Source of the DNA: UBA2108 sp002713215 | Lineage (GTDB): Bacteria; Bacteroidota; Bacteroidia; Flavobacteriales_G; Salibacteraceae | Reading direction: 5' to 3' | Length of the DNA: 42,428 bases | Assembly (NCBI GenBank): GCA_937891015.1 | Contig: CALAPY010000079.1 | Location: forward strand, 1 to 42,428 | Notes under the pieces: generated by a model | Told to the model about the DNA's origin: nothing | Database searches by the model: none | Seen by the model: only the letters and a program-made list of their open reading frames with translations | Shown here: piece by piece, positions 23,521 through 31,780 of the stretch | How positions within the stretch are numbered: position 1 is the stretch's first letter | Layout: each line of letters opens with the position of its first letter | Position numbers and translations under genes: made by a program

Positions 23521-24399
23521 TTATTTAATTATCAGTGTTTTATACGTTGGTAGCCCTTGGTTGTCGGTCAGCATTAAAATATAGCTTCCTGCTTGCTTAA
23601 TCGTCAATTCAAATTCCAAATCACTTACTAGCAATTGAAATGGAACCTCACGTCCGGTTAAATCCAGCACCCTGATTTTTTTTGGTAAAAGACCATTCGA
23701 ACTAACATGAATGGTTCCTCCCCTTTCCACCGGGTTTGGGTAAACCATAATAGAATTTTCCGGTTTCTTTGAAACATGTGTTGCAGTTGGCTTCTGATCC
23801 TTAAAATAGGCAGTAGCCCAGGTACTCGGGTCGCCAATTTTCGCTGAATCAGGCCAGTATTCGTAACGGGTTGCTGTATTCGTAACTCCAAAGGCAATTC
23901 CAATAGAATCCGTAGTACTCAAATCCAAGCCTATTTTGCTAAATGGAATTATTATCTCTATTGAATCAGGATCCGGAGTGCTCATCATCCAGTTTCTTTC
24001 CGCTGTCCAATCCTTGGCTTGCTTTATGCAATTGGAATAGTCGGAATACTTCCCCTTGCTGTGACAATCTGTAGCAGAAACGTGAAACCAATGGTCGTCG
24101 GCTTCCCATACCGAAGACCTGGAGTGATTCATGTCCAGGTAAATTTCAGGGAAATTAGGGTTGGTTGTGTTGTCCAAATTCCCTGCAAACGCAAAATATA
24201 AAGCGGTATCACTTCGTTGAAATAAGACTTTAACAGGCCTGCTCCCTCCTACCGATAAAACAGTAATATGGTTACTACCCCATTCACTAGCCAACATGGT
24301 TCCATCCACCACAGGTGCAGTTCGCTGTTCTATTTTAATAGCTTGCGAAAACCCAATGAAAGACATGGAAACCAATATTAATCCAACGAAATATTTCAT
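23521..24399 (-). CDS. Secreted CBM9-like carbohydrate-binding protein with T9SS sorting domain
   Basis: A 292-residue protein. A signal peptide (1-18, ending GFSQ) precedes a domain of about 190 residues resembling family 9 carbohydrate-binding modules: VDGTMLASEWGSN, RSDTALYFAFAGNLDN, PEIYLDMNHSRSSVWEADDH, and SIEIIIPFSKIGLD. The last ~75 residues form a T9SS sorting domain (NSIMVYPNPVERGGTIHV, KKIRVLDLTGREVPF, GSYILMLTDNQGLPTYKTL). It is predicted to be secreted. Binding of a glycan is possible, but the domain call is by pattern and no enzymatic motif is seen. Confidence 0.75.
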   Translation of the reverse strand: MKYFVGLILVSMSFIGFSQAIKIEQRTAPVVDGTMLASEWGSNHITVLSVGGSRPVKVLFQRSDTALYFAFAGNLDNTTNPNFPEIYLDMNHSRSSVWEADDHWFHVSATDCHSKGKYSDYSNCIKQAKDWTAERNWMMSTPDPDSIEIIIPFSKIGLDLSTTDSIGIAFGVTNTATRYEYWPDSAKIGDPSTWATAYFKDQKPTATHVSKKPENSIMVYPNPVERGGTIHVSSNGLLPKKIRVLDLTGREVPFQLLVSDLEFELTIKQAGSYILMLTDNQGLPTYKTLIIK

Positions 24400-24561
24400 G
24401 GCTTTAATTTTAGGCGAAACAACATTAAATTCTTCTTATTCCACTGTTAAATCACACGAGTGGAGAATATGTTTATTGAATGGTAATAGTAAAATAATGG
24501 AATCCAGGTGATAAACGTTATAAAAAAAGAACCTGTTCTACGAAACTTTTTAATTGGAAAA

Positions 24562-24975
24562 CTAATCGTAAAAGTACCAGACTCGGGTAATCAGTCCGTT
24601 CTTAATCTCGTAAGTAGCCAAACTACTTTGCGATAACTTACCCTCCTTTCCTTGCCAGGAAGCCGTTTCCTTAAAGCTTATTTTATTGCCCTCGATTAGA
24701 AGCTCTCCCAGTGATGTACTTACTGTAGGAACAGCCTTAAAGTATCCAATCATGGCTTTTTCAAACTCAACTTTTCCCCGGGTTTCCACAGTCATGGAAT
24801 CAGGAAAAACACTGAACCATATAAAATCGTCGCTCACATTGGCAACCAATCGCTTGGTATCGTGCTGGTTGAAAGCTTCAATTTGTTCTTTCAATACCAA
24901 ATCAATCTTACCATCCTGAGCTAACCCGGTTTTAACAAGCAGTATAGCAACCAGGTACATTACACTTATCTTCAT
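24562..24975 (-). CDS. Secreted NTF2-like (SnoaL) domain protein
   Basis: A 137-residue protein with a signal peptide (about 1-19, MKISVMYLVAILLVKTGLAQ). The cone-shaped NTF2/SnoaL fold is suggested by LVLKEQIEAFNQHDTKRLVA, NVSDDFIWFSVFPDSMTVET, the GKVEFEKAMIGYFKAVP segment, and a closing strand pair (SQSSLATYEIKNGLITRVWY). Such proteins bind or isomerise small hydrophobic molecules, or serve as accessory folds. The catalytic role is not predictable. The gene stands alone, with 162 bp before the next minus-strand gene downstream. Confidence 0.8.
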   Translation of the reverse strand: MKISVMYLVAILLVKTGLAQDGKIDLVLKEQIEAFNQHDTKRLVANVSDDFIWFSVFPDSMTVETRGKVEFEKAMIGYFKAVPTVSTSLGELLIEGNKISFKETASWQGKEGKLSQSSLATYEIKNGLITRVWYFYD

Positions 24976-25090
24976 GCCCCCAAAATTACCGAAACTAGTC
25001 TACCCAACGAATAAAGCACCAAAAAGAAAACCCAAAGCAACGCTTCAGGTTTTTCATCAAAATAATTACACGCCTATAAACGGCATGCCG

Positions 25091-25116
25091 GTAGGCTGAA
25101 CGTAGCCGAAGCCTAC
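25091..25116 (-). terminator. Hairpin over the stop codon of the YciI-like gene
   Basis: GTAGGCT (25091-25097) pairs perfectly with AGCCTAC (25110-25116). The second arm contains the stop codon of the YciI-like gene. A further palindrome GGCATGCC lies at 25082-25089. The following T content is poor, so intrinsic termination is only possible. Confidence 0.35.
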
Positions 25117-25445
25117 ATGGCTATTGCCTCATGAACTTCAATATCGCATCCCCCTTGCCAGGTTAAATGAGGATGTCCGTCCAACAAAGCTTTAGCCGCA
25201 TCCATATTCTCAGCCTCAAGAATCGAATATCCGGTTACTTCCTTAGTGCTTGGCGAACTGCTTCCATCCGGAGATAGTCGCTGACCACCCATAAGAGGTG
25301 CTCCCATATCCAACAGTTGCGCACCACATCGTTCCGCCCAGGCCATCCATGGTTTCATTCCTTCGGCTTTTTCTTCAGGTGTTGCCATAGCCATTGCTTC
25401 CATAGCTTCTGCCGGAGCGTGATAAATTACAATAAACTTGCTCAT
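25113..25445 (-). CDS. YciI-like (DGPF) domain protein
   Basis: A 110-residue cytoplasmic protein of the YCII-related fold (dimeric alpha-beta barrel, ferredoxin-like). It opens with MSKFIVIYHAPAEAMEAMA, has a central LDMGAPLMGGQRLSPDGSSS, and closes with VTGYSILEAENMDAAKALLDGHPHL, the standard family ending. Relatives appear in ligand-degrading or sigma-factor-linked contexts, but most have no defined reaction. It is divergent from the transglutaminase-like gene, with a 141-bp gap containing ATGATC-a-GATCAT (25521-25533), a possible operator. Confidence 0.85.
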   Translation of the reverse strand: MSKFIVIYHAPAEAMEAMAMATPEEKAEGMKPWMAWAERCGAQLLDMGAPLMGGQRLSPDGSSSPSTKEVTGYSILEAENMDAAKALLDGHPHLTWQGGCDIEVHEAIAM

Positions 25446-25586
25446 AACATAAATTTTAAGTGTTTCTATTTAGTAAGACGTTTCATAAAACGATTAGGGG
25501 ACAAATTATTGAAAATAAAAATGATCAGATCATAATTTTGATCAACGGGTAATATTTACGACTAAGTTTTAAATTCGCCTACACAA

Positions 25587-26480
25587 ATGTCAAACAGCTT
25601 ACGATCTGCCATAGCGTACATTTTGAAGTTTTTCGGTAAGATGCTCTTCGCAATGGTGGCTTTCGTATTCTTTCTCATATTCCTGATCTCCTTTTTCAAT
25701 AATCCTCGCCCAAAAACAGAACCCAATTACGAAACCAGGTATACCAAACTAACGGTTAACCAAATATTGAGTAAGAGTAACTACGAATGGAACGATACCG
25801 ACCTGGTGACTCAATCGCGGTGTTGGAAAGTGCTTAAATCAAACGATGTTCCCTGTACTGACTATTCCATTGGAATTTGGGAAGTTCAGCATCAAACTAC
25901 ACACCGGGAGTATAATGTTCAACCCGTAATGCGAGGTATCCCATTTCGAAAGGACTACTGGACACAGGTATACCATAGTATCTACGAACACAATAAAAAT
26001 GGAATGCAGGAATTGAAGGATACCCTGTATAATTATGCTCAGGTTCATCAATTGAATGCGGTAGATTTTGCCAATTACATGGTCAGTTTTGTCCAGGACA
26101 TGCCCTACTGGTATATCATGGAGGGCAATATATGCGCATCCTACGAAACACCGGATCAGCCCTGCATTTCAGGATTTAAGTACGGCATCCTTTCTCCTTC
26201 TGAAATAGCGGCAACCGGAGTGGGCGATTGCGATAGTCGGACTCTTCTCCTCTATTCCTTGTTTCGCCACTTCAACTACGAAGTAGTCATCTTCGTGAGC
26301 GATGAATATAAGCATTCCATGTTGGGATTAAATATTCCCTCAACAGGCAAGTACCTAAAAGTGGACGGTAGGAAATTTTACTTTTGGGAAACCACCGGAA
26401 AAAATTGGGAATCAGGTATGATTCCGCCTAATGACAATGTACTCTCTTATTGGTATGTGGCCTTGTCTTACAATGCATAA
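25587..26480 (+). CDS. Transglutaminase/papain-like membrane-anchored protein
   Basis: A 297-residue protein with one N-terminal TM segment (about 17-36, FGKMLFAMVAFVFFLIFLIS) and a soluble domain predicted to be periplasmic. A plausible transglutaminase-like triad is present: Cys215 in GVGDCDSRTLLLYSLFRHFN, His243 in SDEYKHSMLGL, and Glu268 in YFWETTGKNWESG. The GDCDxxxxLLxxLL motif and the H-then-WETT order match transglutaminase-like proteases. It is the first gene of a unit with a DUF350-like protein (14 nt away) and another 4-TM protein (6 nt further). Substrate unknown; peptide or protein cleavage or cross-linking are both possible. Confidence 0.7.
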   Translation: MSNSLRSAIAYILKFFGKMLFAMVAFVFFLIFLISFFNNPRPKTEPNYETRYTKLTVNQILSKSNYEWNDTDLVTQSRCWKVLKSNDVPCTDYSIGIWEVQHQTTHREYNVQPVMRGIPFRKDYWTQVYHSIYEHNKNGMQELKDTLYNYAQVHQLNAVDFANYMVSFVQDMPYWYIMEGNICASYETPDQPCISGFKYGILSPSEIAATGVGDCDSRTLLLYSLFRHFNYEVVIFVSDEYKHSMLGLNIPSTGKYLKVDGRKFYFWETTGKNWESGMIPPNDNVLSYWYVALSYNA

Positions 26481-26494
26481 TTAATATTGACACT

Positions 26495-27016
26495 ATGAAC
26501 TCAAATATTGCCCTAATCGCCTTTATCGAAATTGCCTCTTCCCTTTCCATGGGGTTATTTATTCTGTGGCTTACCTACCGGGGATTTCAACTTTTTGGGA
26601 AGCGCTACTTTAAAATGAAAGCAGAAACCAATGTATCGTATAGTATAGTGATGGCCAGTGTATTGCTCTCCGTAGGTTATAGTATGAGTTCAGTTATTCA
26701 GCCACTGGTTTCCTCCTTTCGTTTGTTGAGCAATACCAGTGAAAGTGCAAGCAGTTTAGCCCTGTCGTTTATTTTACATGGAAGCCTGTACATCGGAATT
26801 GCCTATTTAGCATCAATTACTATTACCGTTTTGGGCATTTTAATCTATACCAACTTGACACCACTCAAGGAATTTGAGGAAATTCAGGCCAATAATATTG
26901 GGGTGGCCATAGTAGTAAGCAGTATTGTAATTACGTTAAGTTTAATCAGTCATTCAGGGGTTGAACTCCTGCTGGAATCGATAGTCCCCTATCCTACTGC
27001 CGCCACAATTAATTAA
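26495..27016 (+). CDS. DUF350-like four-TM membrane protein
   Basis: A 173-residue membrane protein from ATG 26495; the longer frame upstream overlaps the previous gene and lacks support. It shows an internal duplication typical of DUF350: NVSYSIVMASVLLSVGYSMS and NIGVAIVVSSIVITLSLISH are matching helices in the two halves. About four or five TM segments are present. It sits between a transglutaminase-like gene and a second small membrane gene in one operon. The role of DUF350 is unknown; membership is by pattern. Confidence 0.55.
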   Translation: MNSNIALIAFIEIASSLSMGLFILWLTYRGFQLFGKRYFKMKAETNVSYSIVMASVLLSVGYSMSSVIQPLVSSFRLLSNTSESASSLALSFILHGSLYIGIAYLASITITVLGILIYTNLTPLKEFEEIQANNIGVAIVVSSIVITLSLISHSGVELLLESIVPYPTAATIN

Positions 27017-27022
27017 TACTTG

Positions 27023-27469
27023 ATGCAGAATTTACTAAGTCGGATTGTAAACGCGTTTAATCGAGTTGAACCGACAGCGCTTATTTTATGGGTGCTGTTC
27101 ATTATTCTCGAGAAATCATTTGATATGAGCCTCGGTCCAATACTAAATGTAGTTTCCTCTACCCTTGCCGCTCTCTATATACTTCAGGCCCGGGTGGGAA
27201 TGAATCAACTAAGAGACAAGGCATTTCTTATTAAAGCCTATCCGTATGTCCTTGGGAATTCTTCGGCCATCATTATTCTGGGTGTCTTTTTTAAAGTCAT
27301 GTCCTATCCGGGAGCAGATTTAATGGCAAAAGTTGGAATTATTGGAATTCTTATTTCCTGCGTTTTCTTGTTTTACCGACCGGTTCAGGATGAATTTCTT
27401 CCGGTAATGAAAAAAATATTACTCCGACTCTTTCTTCTAATTGCTGTCGGGTTTTTGGTGTCGTTCTAG
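27023..27469 (+). CDS. Hypothetical four-TM membrane protein
   Basis: A 148-residue protein from ATG 27023 (MQNLLSRIVNAFNRVEP); a TTG one codon upstream is unlikely. It has four hydrophobic stretches (TALILWVLFIILEK, ILNVVSSTLAALYIL, PYVLGNSSAIIILGVFFKVM, MAKVGIIGILISCVFLFY) and a final helix LRLFLLIAVGFLVSF. I do not recognise the family. It follows the DUF350-like gene by 6 nt and is probably co-transcribed with it and the transglutaminase-like gene. Confidence 0.65.
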   Translation: MQNLLSRIVNAFNRVEPTALILWVLFIILEKSFDMSLGPILNVVSSTLAALYILQARVGMNQLRDKAFLIKAYPYVLGNSSAIIILGVFFKVMSYPGADLMAKVGIIGILISCVFLFYRPVQDEFLPVMKKILLRLFLLIAVGFLVSF

Positions 27470-27554
27470 ATAAACGACTGAAATATTTGATGAGTTTTTA
27501 GTAGTATAAATAACTCATATCCACTACCTTTATATCCAATTTAAATGAGTTTCT

Positions 27555-29435
27555 ATGAAAGCAACAGTTACACTCCTATTGTCCTTGTTCGCCTTTGTTT
27601 CAACGGCGCAGATCATTCAAAATCGTGGTTTTGAAGATTGGACAACGGACTCCACCTATTGCCCTTCCAGTTACGAATGCTCGAATACCCAGTATTTTGA
27701 GCGTTTGGGAGTTCTTAATGCGGAAAAAGAAACCAACGCTTATAGTGGAAATTATGCACTTAAGCTTACCACTCATATAGTAGGACAGGATACGGCCTTT
27801 GGGTATATCGTTAAAGGTGATGTAGATAACATGTCCGGTGGTGTTCCGTTTACGCAACGCCCGGATTCCATTGTTGGTTATTACAAATGCAATGTAAAAA
27901 GTGGAGACACCGCTTTAATCATTTCCGTCTTTAGAAAATCAGGCGCTCCAATGGGAACAGCTCTGGGACAATTCACAGGTGTTCAAAGCACGTACAAACG
28001 ATTTTCCTTTCCAGTTACCTGGTTGTTGTCCGGAACCCCCGATTCAATGGTTTTTGCAGCTGCAAGCAGCAATGCTATTAATGAGATTGGAATCGCCGAT
28101 GGAAGTACGCTTACATTGGACAGCGTTCACTTTGTTGGCACCAATCAAACCCCACCCAATCACGATTTCGAAAACTGGGACGACATTTACATCAATACAC
28201 CTTTGGATTGGGGAACCATGTTGGACTATCCAGGCATATACACCCTGGGAATTGTTGAAAGACTAACCGGGTCTGATGCATATAAAGGAAAGTATTCTTT
28301 ACGAGTAAAGAATTTGATCCAGGGAACCGATACGTTATTTGGCGTGGTGGCTAATCGTGAAATCGATGATATGGGTCAGTATGGAGGATATGCATATACT
28401 AAAAAGGTAGATACGCTTTCCGGCTATTACCGATTTTGGGCTCCGCAAACGGATTCTGCAACGGTAATTCTTAAGTTCTGGAATTCGTCCAATTCCTTAC
28501 ACGTTACCAAAAAATTACCCATTAAAAACACCTATACCTATTTTGAGGTTCCGTTTAACCTGCCTCAAACACCTGACAGTGTTCAAATCACAATCTTTGC
28601 TGGAGATTTTCAAAACAACTTTTTATATAGTGGTGCTTACCTCGATCTGGACGAACTGGATTTCAAGATTTGCGACCTGCCTATGCAACCTTCTGCTATA
28701 ACCGGAATTGATACGTTTTGTCAAAACATTGAAACTACCACTTTCAGCGTCAACCAACAATTGGATGCCGATGGATTTTCATGGATGCTGCCCACTGGCT
28801 TTTCAATTACTTCTACTCCCATGGACTCCAACTTCATTGAAATTCAAATAGATTCTACCATTTCAGGAAATGTAAATCTGGAAGTTGCCGCTTCTGTTTA
28901 TTGTGGTGTTGGGCCGCAAAACAACTTGGCCATATGGATTGATAGTATGCCGAATGACCCAATGATTACAGAAGTGGCTTATCCCAGTTCAGATACAGGT
29001 AAGTTAGACGCTGGTACTACTGCAATGCATTTTATCTGGACCAAAGGTGGCGATACCTTAATGAGCGACTCATCAAGACTTATATTTGATAGACATACAG
29101 ATGGAATGTACAAGGTAGTTGGAATTAACGGGGGCTGTGTTTCAAGGATAGATAGCTTTTTTCATTTGTCAGGTAGTGTGAATTCGATAAGAAAAGAACT
29201 TAATTTTACTGTTTACCCTAATCCAACAGAAGGATCCGTTTATATTTTGTCATCTACCGGAATTTCCCAATATGAGATTATAGATATAACTGGGAAAGTA
29301 CTACTAAGTGGTTCCACAATAGAGGCCAATGAGGAAGTGAAACTTGGACTTCCCGACTATGAAAAAGGTTTATATCTGCTTCGAGTTTATACCGATGTAG
29401 GTATTCTTACAAAGCGGATTACGCTTATAGAATAG
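27555..29435 (+). CDS. Large secreted protein with two tandem carbohydrate-binding-like domains and T9SS sorting domain
   Basis: A 626-residue protein. The signal peptide (1-18, ending STAQ) is followed by two homologous ~180-residue domains (about 20-195 and 200-375). They share IxNRGFEDW / NHDFENWDDI, then ERLGVLNAEKETNAYSGNYA / ERLTGSDAYKGKYSLRV, and GQDTAFGYI / GTDTLFGVV. This architecture is seen in PCMD/galactose-binding-like domains of Bacteroidota surface proteins. A PKD- or Ig-like segment follows (about 378-460), then a T9SS C-terminal sorting domain (LNFTVYPNPTEGSVYILSST, YEIIDITGKVLLSG, GLYLLRVYTDVGILTKRITL). It ends 4 bp from the convergent coiled-coil gene. Possible glycan or peptide binding at the surface is inference. 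Confidence 0.78.
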   Translation: MKATVTLLLSLFAFVSTAQIIQNRGFEDWTTDSTYCPSSYECSNTQYFERLGVLNAEKETNAYSGNYALKLTTHIVGQDTAFGYIVKGDVDNMSGGVPFTQRPDSIVGYYKCNVKSGDTALIISVFRKSGAPMGTALGQFTGVQSTYKRFSFPVTWLLSGTPDSMVFAAASSNAINEIGIADGSTLTLDSVHFVGTNQTPPNHDFENWDDIYINTPLDWGTMLDYPGIYTLGIVERLTGSDAYKGKYSLRVKNLIQGTDTLFGVVANREIDDMGQYGGYAYTKKVDTLSGYYRFWAPQTDSATVILKFWNSSNSLHVTKKLPIKNTYTYFEVPFNLPQTPDSVQITIFAGDFQNNFLYSGAYLDLDELDFKICDLPMQPSAITGIDTFCQNIETTTFSVNQQLDADGFSWMLPTGFSITSTPMDSNFIEIQIDSTISGNVNLEVAASVYCGVGPQNNLAIWIDSMPNDPMITEVAYPSSDTGKLDAGTTAMHFIWTKGGDTLMSDSSRLIFDRHTDGMYKVVGINGGCVSRIDSFFHLSGSVNSIRKELNFTVYPNPTEGSVYILSSTGISQYEIIDITGKVLLSGSTIEANEEVKLGLPDYEKGLYLLRVYTDVGILTKRITLIE

Positions 29436-29439
29436 GATT

Positions 29440-29763
29440 TTATTCAGAATCAGTTGTTGCACTAAGCTCTTCTACCTTCTTTTTTAATTCAGCCACCTCC
29501 ATTGAAGCTGCCTTAGCCTCAGCTTCCGAACTGGAAAGTTTGCCCTGAAGTTGTTCCATTTCAGTACCAAGGTCATTGTTTTTTGCAGTCAATTCCTTTG
29601 CTTCCGTTTGACTTTTATTCAGCTTGGAGGTTAGGTCAGCGACTTTGTTTTCGAGTTTGGTAATTTCACTCTCCTTAGCGCTTAGAGTAGATTTTAGGCT
29701 AACGATGTTTTGGAGGGCATCCACATGGATGCCACGCATTTTTTCTATGTGATCTACTTGCAT
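29440..29763 (-). CDS. Small coiled-coil protein
   Basis: A 107-residue hydrophilic protein that is almost entirely heptad coiled coil: SLKSTLSAKESEITKLENKV, then LTSKLNKSQTEAKELTAKNN and ELKKKVEELSATTDSE. No signal peptide or TM is seen. It starts 5 nt after the zinc-ribbon/LysM gene and is probably co-transcribed. A structural or scaffolding role together with its neighbour is plausible, but not shown. Confidence 0.65.
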   Translation of the reverse strand: MQVDHIEKMRGIHVDALQNIVSLKSTLSAKESEITKLENKVADLTSKLNKSQTEAKELTAKNNDLGTEMEQLQGKLSSSEAEAKAASMEVAELKKKVEELSATTDSE

Positions 29764-29768
29764 AACTT

Positions 29769-30314
29769 CTATTTTTTAACGATTACGGTATCCCCTACCT
29801 TAATGTAATGCGGATCATTTAAGTCATTGTGTCCTGCAATTTCATCGTGCTTGAACCCATCGGCATGATATTCTTCTGCAATGCTCCACAAAGATTCCCC
29901 TTCTTTTACAACATGAATGTGATAATCGCTTTCTATGCTTTCACCGTCTTCGCTCATCTCCACCACTTCAAAAGTTTGAATGTGCTCAGCCAGTTCCATG
30001 TTCTGCGTAGTAAGCTCAGTTACCTGACCTTGGAGGCTGGTAATCAACTGTTTTTGTTCTTCAATGACTTGAGAGTTCTTTTCATCGTTACTCATTGCCA
30101 TGGAGGCTGTATCGTTTTTCATCGAAGTTGATGCAATCCAGCTTATCCCCAACAGTAAAGCCACAATACCAAGCCCCATAATATAACGCTTGTGTTTTGC
30201 TCGCTCCCGCTCAGCAGCTGTTAATTCATTAAATCCACTTAATTCTGATTGGCATTTTGGACAACTGCTGGCTCCATCTCCGAGTTCGGAGTCATTACAT
30301 ACCGGACATTCCAT
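29769..30314 (-). CDS. Zinc-ribbon, single-TM, coiled-coil, LysM protein
   Basis: A 181-residue protein with an unusual order of parts. Residues 1-22 form a Cys4 zinc ribbon (Cys3, Cys6, Cys18, Cys21: ECPVCN, SSCPKC). A basic stretch (AAERERAKHKRY) precedes one TM helix (44-62, IMGLGIVALLLGISWIA). A coiled coil follows (about 80-116), and then a LysM domain at 133-181 (HVVKEGESLWSIAEEYHADG to VGDTVIVKK). The topology predicts the ribbon in the cytoplasm and the peptidoglycan-binding LysM in the periplasm. This would couple a cytoplasmic signal or partner to the cell wall. It is the first gene of a two-gene unit with the coiled-coil protein. Confidence 0.75.
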   Translation of the reverse strand: MECPVCNDSELGDGASSCPKCQSELSGFNELTAAERERAKHKRYIMGLGIVALLLGISWIASTSMKNDTASMAMSNDEKNSQVIEEQKQLITSLQGQVTELTTQNMELAEHIQTFEVVEMSEDGESIESDYHIHVVKEGESLWSIAEEYHADGFKHDEIAGHNDLNDPHYIKVGDTVIVKK

Positions 30315-30470
30315 TGTACTAAATTTTAATTAACATACAGGGTTGTTCGGCTGAACGAAGGACTAAAGGTTAATATAAAATATTAGAAATCCTAATTTTT
30401 AGCAATATATTTATCTCGAAATGAGCTAGTTAGTTCGATAACTTTATTGCATTCTTCCTAAAAAGAACAC

Positions 30471-30499
30471 AAAAAAAGGGAACCCGACTGGATTCCCTT
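30471..30499 (-). terminator. Rho-independent terminator of the TPR gene
   Basis: On the minus strand, AAGGGAA - tccagtcggg - TTCCCTT is followed directly by a run of seven Ts (30471-30477). It lies about 40 bp after the TPR stop codon. A strong 7-bp stem with a U-tract fits an intrinsic terminator. Confidence 0.85.
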
Positions 30500-30535
30500 C
30501 CTTTAATTATCCCAATGGGATTAATGTTTTGAAAT

Positions 30536-31693
30536 CTATTCAGGAGCAGGAGCGCTGGCAGCCTGAATCTCCTTATTGATGGCAATTAACTTCTCCATTT
30601 CATTTAAAGCCGTATAAATCGACTTCAACGATTTCATAGTGTCCATATCCTTAGGATTCAATTCGTGCGCTTTTTCGATATAAGGCAGGCCTTCACGAAT
30701 CACCTTAATAGCAGCCGCTTTAGCAACATCGTATTTTTCTTGTTCACTGGGAGGAATAAGGTTTGCTTCAGTAAGCATTTTAGCTCCCTTGTTATTGTAC
30801 GAAGCACCAAGACTCAAGTAAGAATCAAAATGCTCGGGATTAAGCTCAATGGCCTTTCTATAATCCATCTGGGCATTCTCAATATCGTCTTTGTTGTCGT
30901 AAATAACACCTCTGATATAGTAGAACAGGTAGTTATCCGGGTCATTGTTAATGGCCAGGTTCAAATTTTCCAGGGCCTCATCCAATCTTTCAGAAGACAG
31001 GTAGATATCCAACTCCAGTGTAATTAAAGACTGATCGTTGGGGAATTTTTCTCTTCCTTGTTTCAAAGTAGCCAAAGCACCATCAACATCCTTCGAATCA
31101 TTTTGAATTCTGGCTTTTCCACTATAAGGCAAGGCTTCTTTGAAGCCGTTAGTGATACACTTATCAAAATAGGCAATTGCTTCCGCATTCATCTGCCCGG
31201 CTTTCGCCACCATAGCAATATTATAAACCAAAGCAGTGTCTTTAACACCTAGTTCTTCATTAATGTCATTAGCCATAACCCAATATTTATAGGTGTTGGC
31301 ATAATCCTTTGAATTGTAGTAATTGTATCCTTCAGTATATGCAGTATTCACCAATGAGCTATACTCCTGCTTCAACTGACCAACCGGATTCTTTTTATCC
31401 TCAATGGTAATTACTTTCTTATATGCTTTAATTGCTTCTTCCAATGCTCCTGGCTTTAATGAGGCATACTTCTCATCCTTACTTTGCGCAATTCGGGCAT
31501 ACGTTTGCGCTCTATACATCCAGGTTTTGTACCATTCAGCAGTAGATACATTAACAGTGGCCAGGTCAATGGCTTCCTTTGCATTGTCCAACTCGCCATA
31601 TTTCAAATAATTATACGTACTGGTTACTTTGCTTTTTTGAGCAAACACCCCCACTGAAAGTGCAACGAGTAATACTGTGATAATTTTTCTCAT
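30536..31693 (-). CDS. Exported TPR-repeat protein
   Basis: A 385-residue protein. The signal peptide (1-18, MRKIITVLLVALSVGVFA) is followed by a helical repeat array throughout. Clear tetratricopeptide units include EAIAYFDKCITNGFKEALPY, GALATLKQGREKFPNDQSLI, EALENLNLAINNDPDNYLFY, and NAQMDYRKAIELNPEHFDSY. Such TPR proteins in the Bacteroidota envelope act as protein-protein adaptors. It lies downstream of gyrA but is separated by a strong terminator hairpin, so it may have its own promoter. It is flanked by a good terminator of its own. Confidence 0.82.
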   Translation of the reverse strand: MRKIITVLLVALSVGVFAQKSKVTSTYNYLKYGELDNAKEAIDLATVNVSTAEWYKTWMYRAQTYARIAQSKDEKYASLKPGALEEAIKAYKKVITIEDKKNPVGQLKQEYSSLVNTAYTEGYNYYNSKDYANTYKYWVMANDINEELGVKDTALVYNIAMVAKAGQMNAEAIAYFDKCITNGFKEALPYSGKARIQNDSKDVDGALATLKQGREKFPNDQSLITLELDIYLSSERLDEALENLNLAINNDPDNYLFYYIRGVIYDNKDDIENAQMDYRKAIELNPEHFDSYLSLGASYNNKGAKMLTEANLIPPSEQEKYDVAKAAAIKVIREGLPYIEKAHELNPKDMDTMKSLKSIYTALNEMEKLIAINKEIQAASAPAPE

Positions 31694-31723
31694 TTCAATA
31701 GATTCTAATTTTTTGCAAATAAA

Positions 31724-31757
31724 AAGCGAAGTTGCTACATAATGAACAACTTCGCTT
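31724..31757. terminator. Bidirectional intrinsic terminator after gyrA
   Basis: AAGCGAAGTTG (31724-31734) pairs perfectly with CAACTTCGCTT (31747-31757). On the minus strand the hairpin is followed by TTTTTATTTGC, and on the + strand by CATTTTTTAG. It lies 24 bp after the gyrA stop codon and before the TPR start. Confidence 0.9.
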
Positions 31758-31780
31758 CATTTTTTAGTAATTATACCAAT

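Noticed and set aside
26450..26494. Upstream extension of the DUF350-like gene
   Set aside because: It overlaps the preceding coding region in another frame, and the hydrophobic start at ATG 26495 is more natural.
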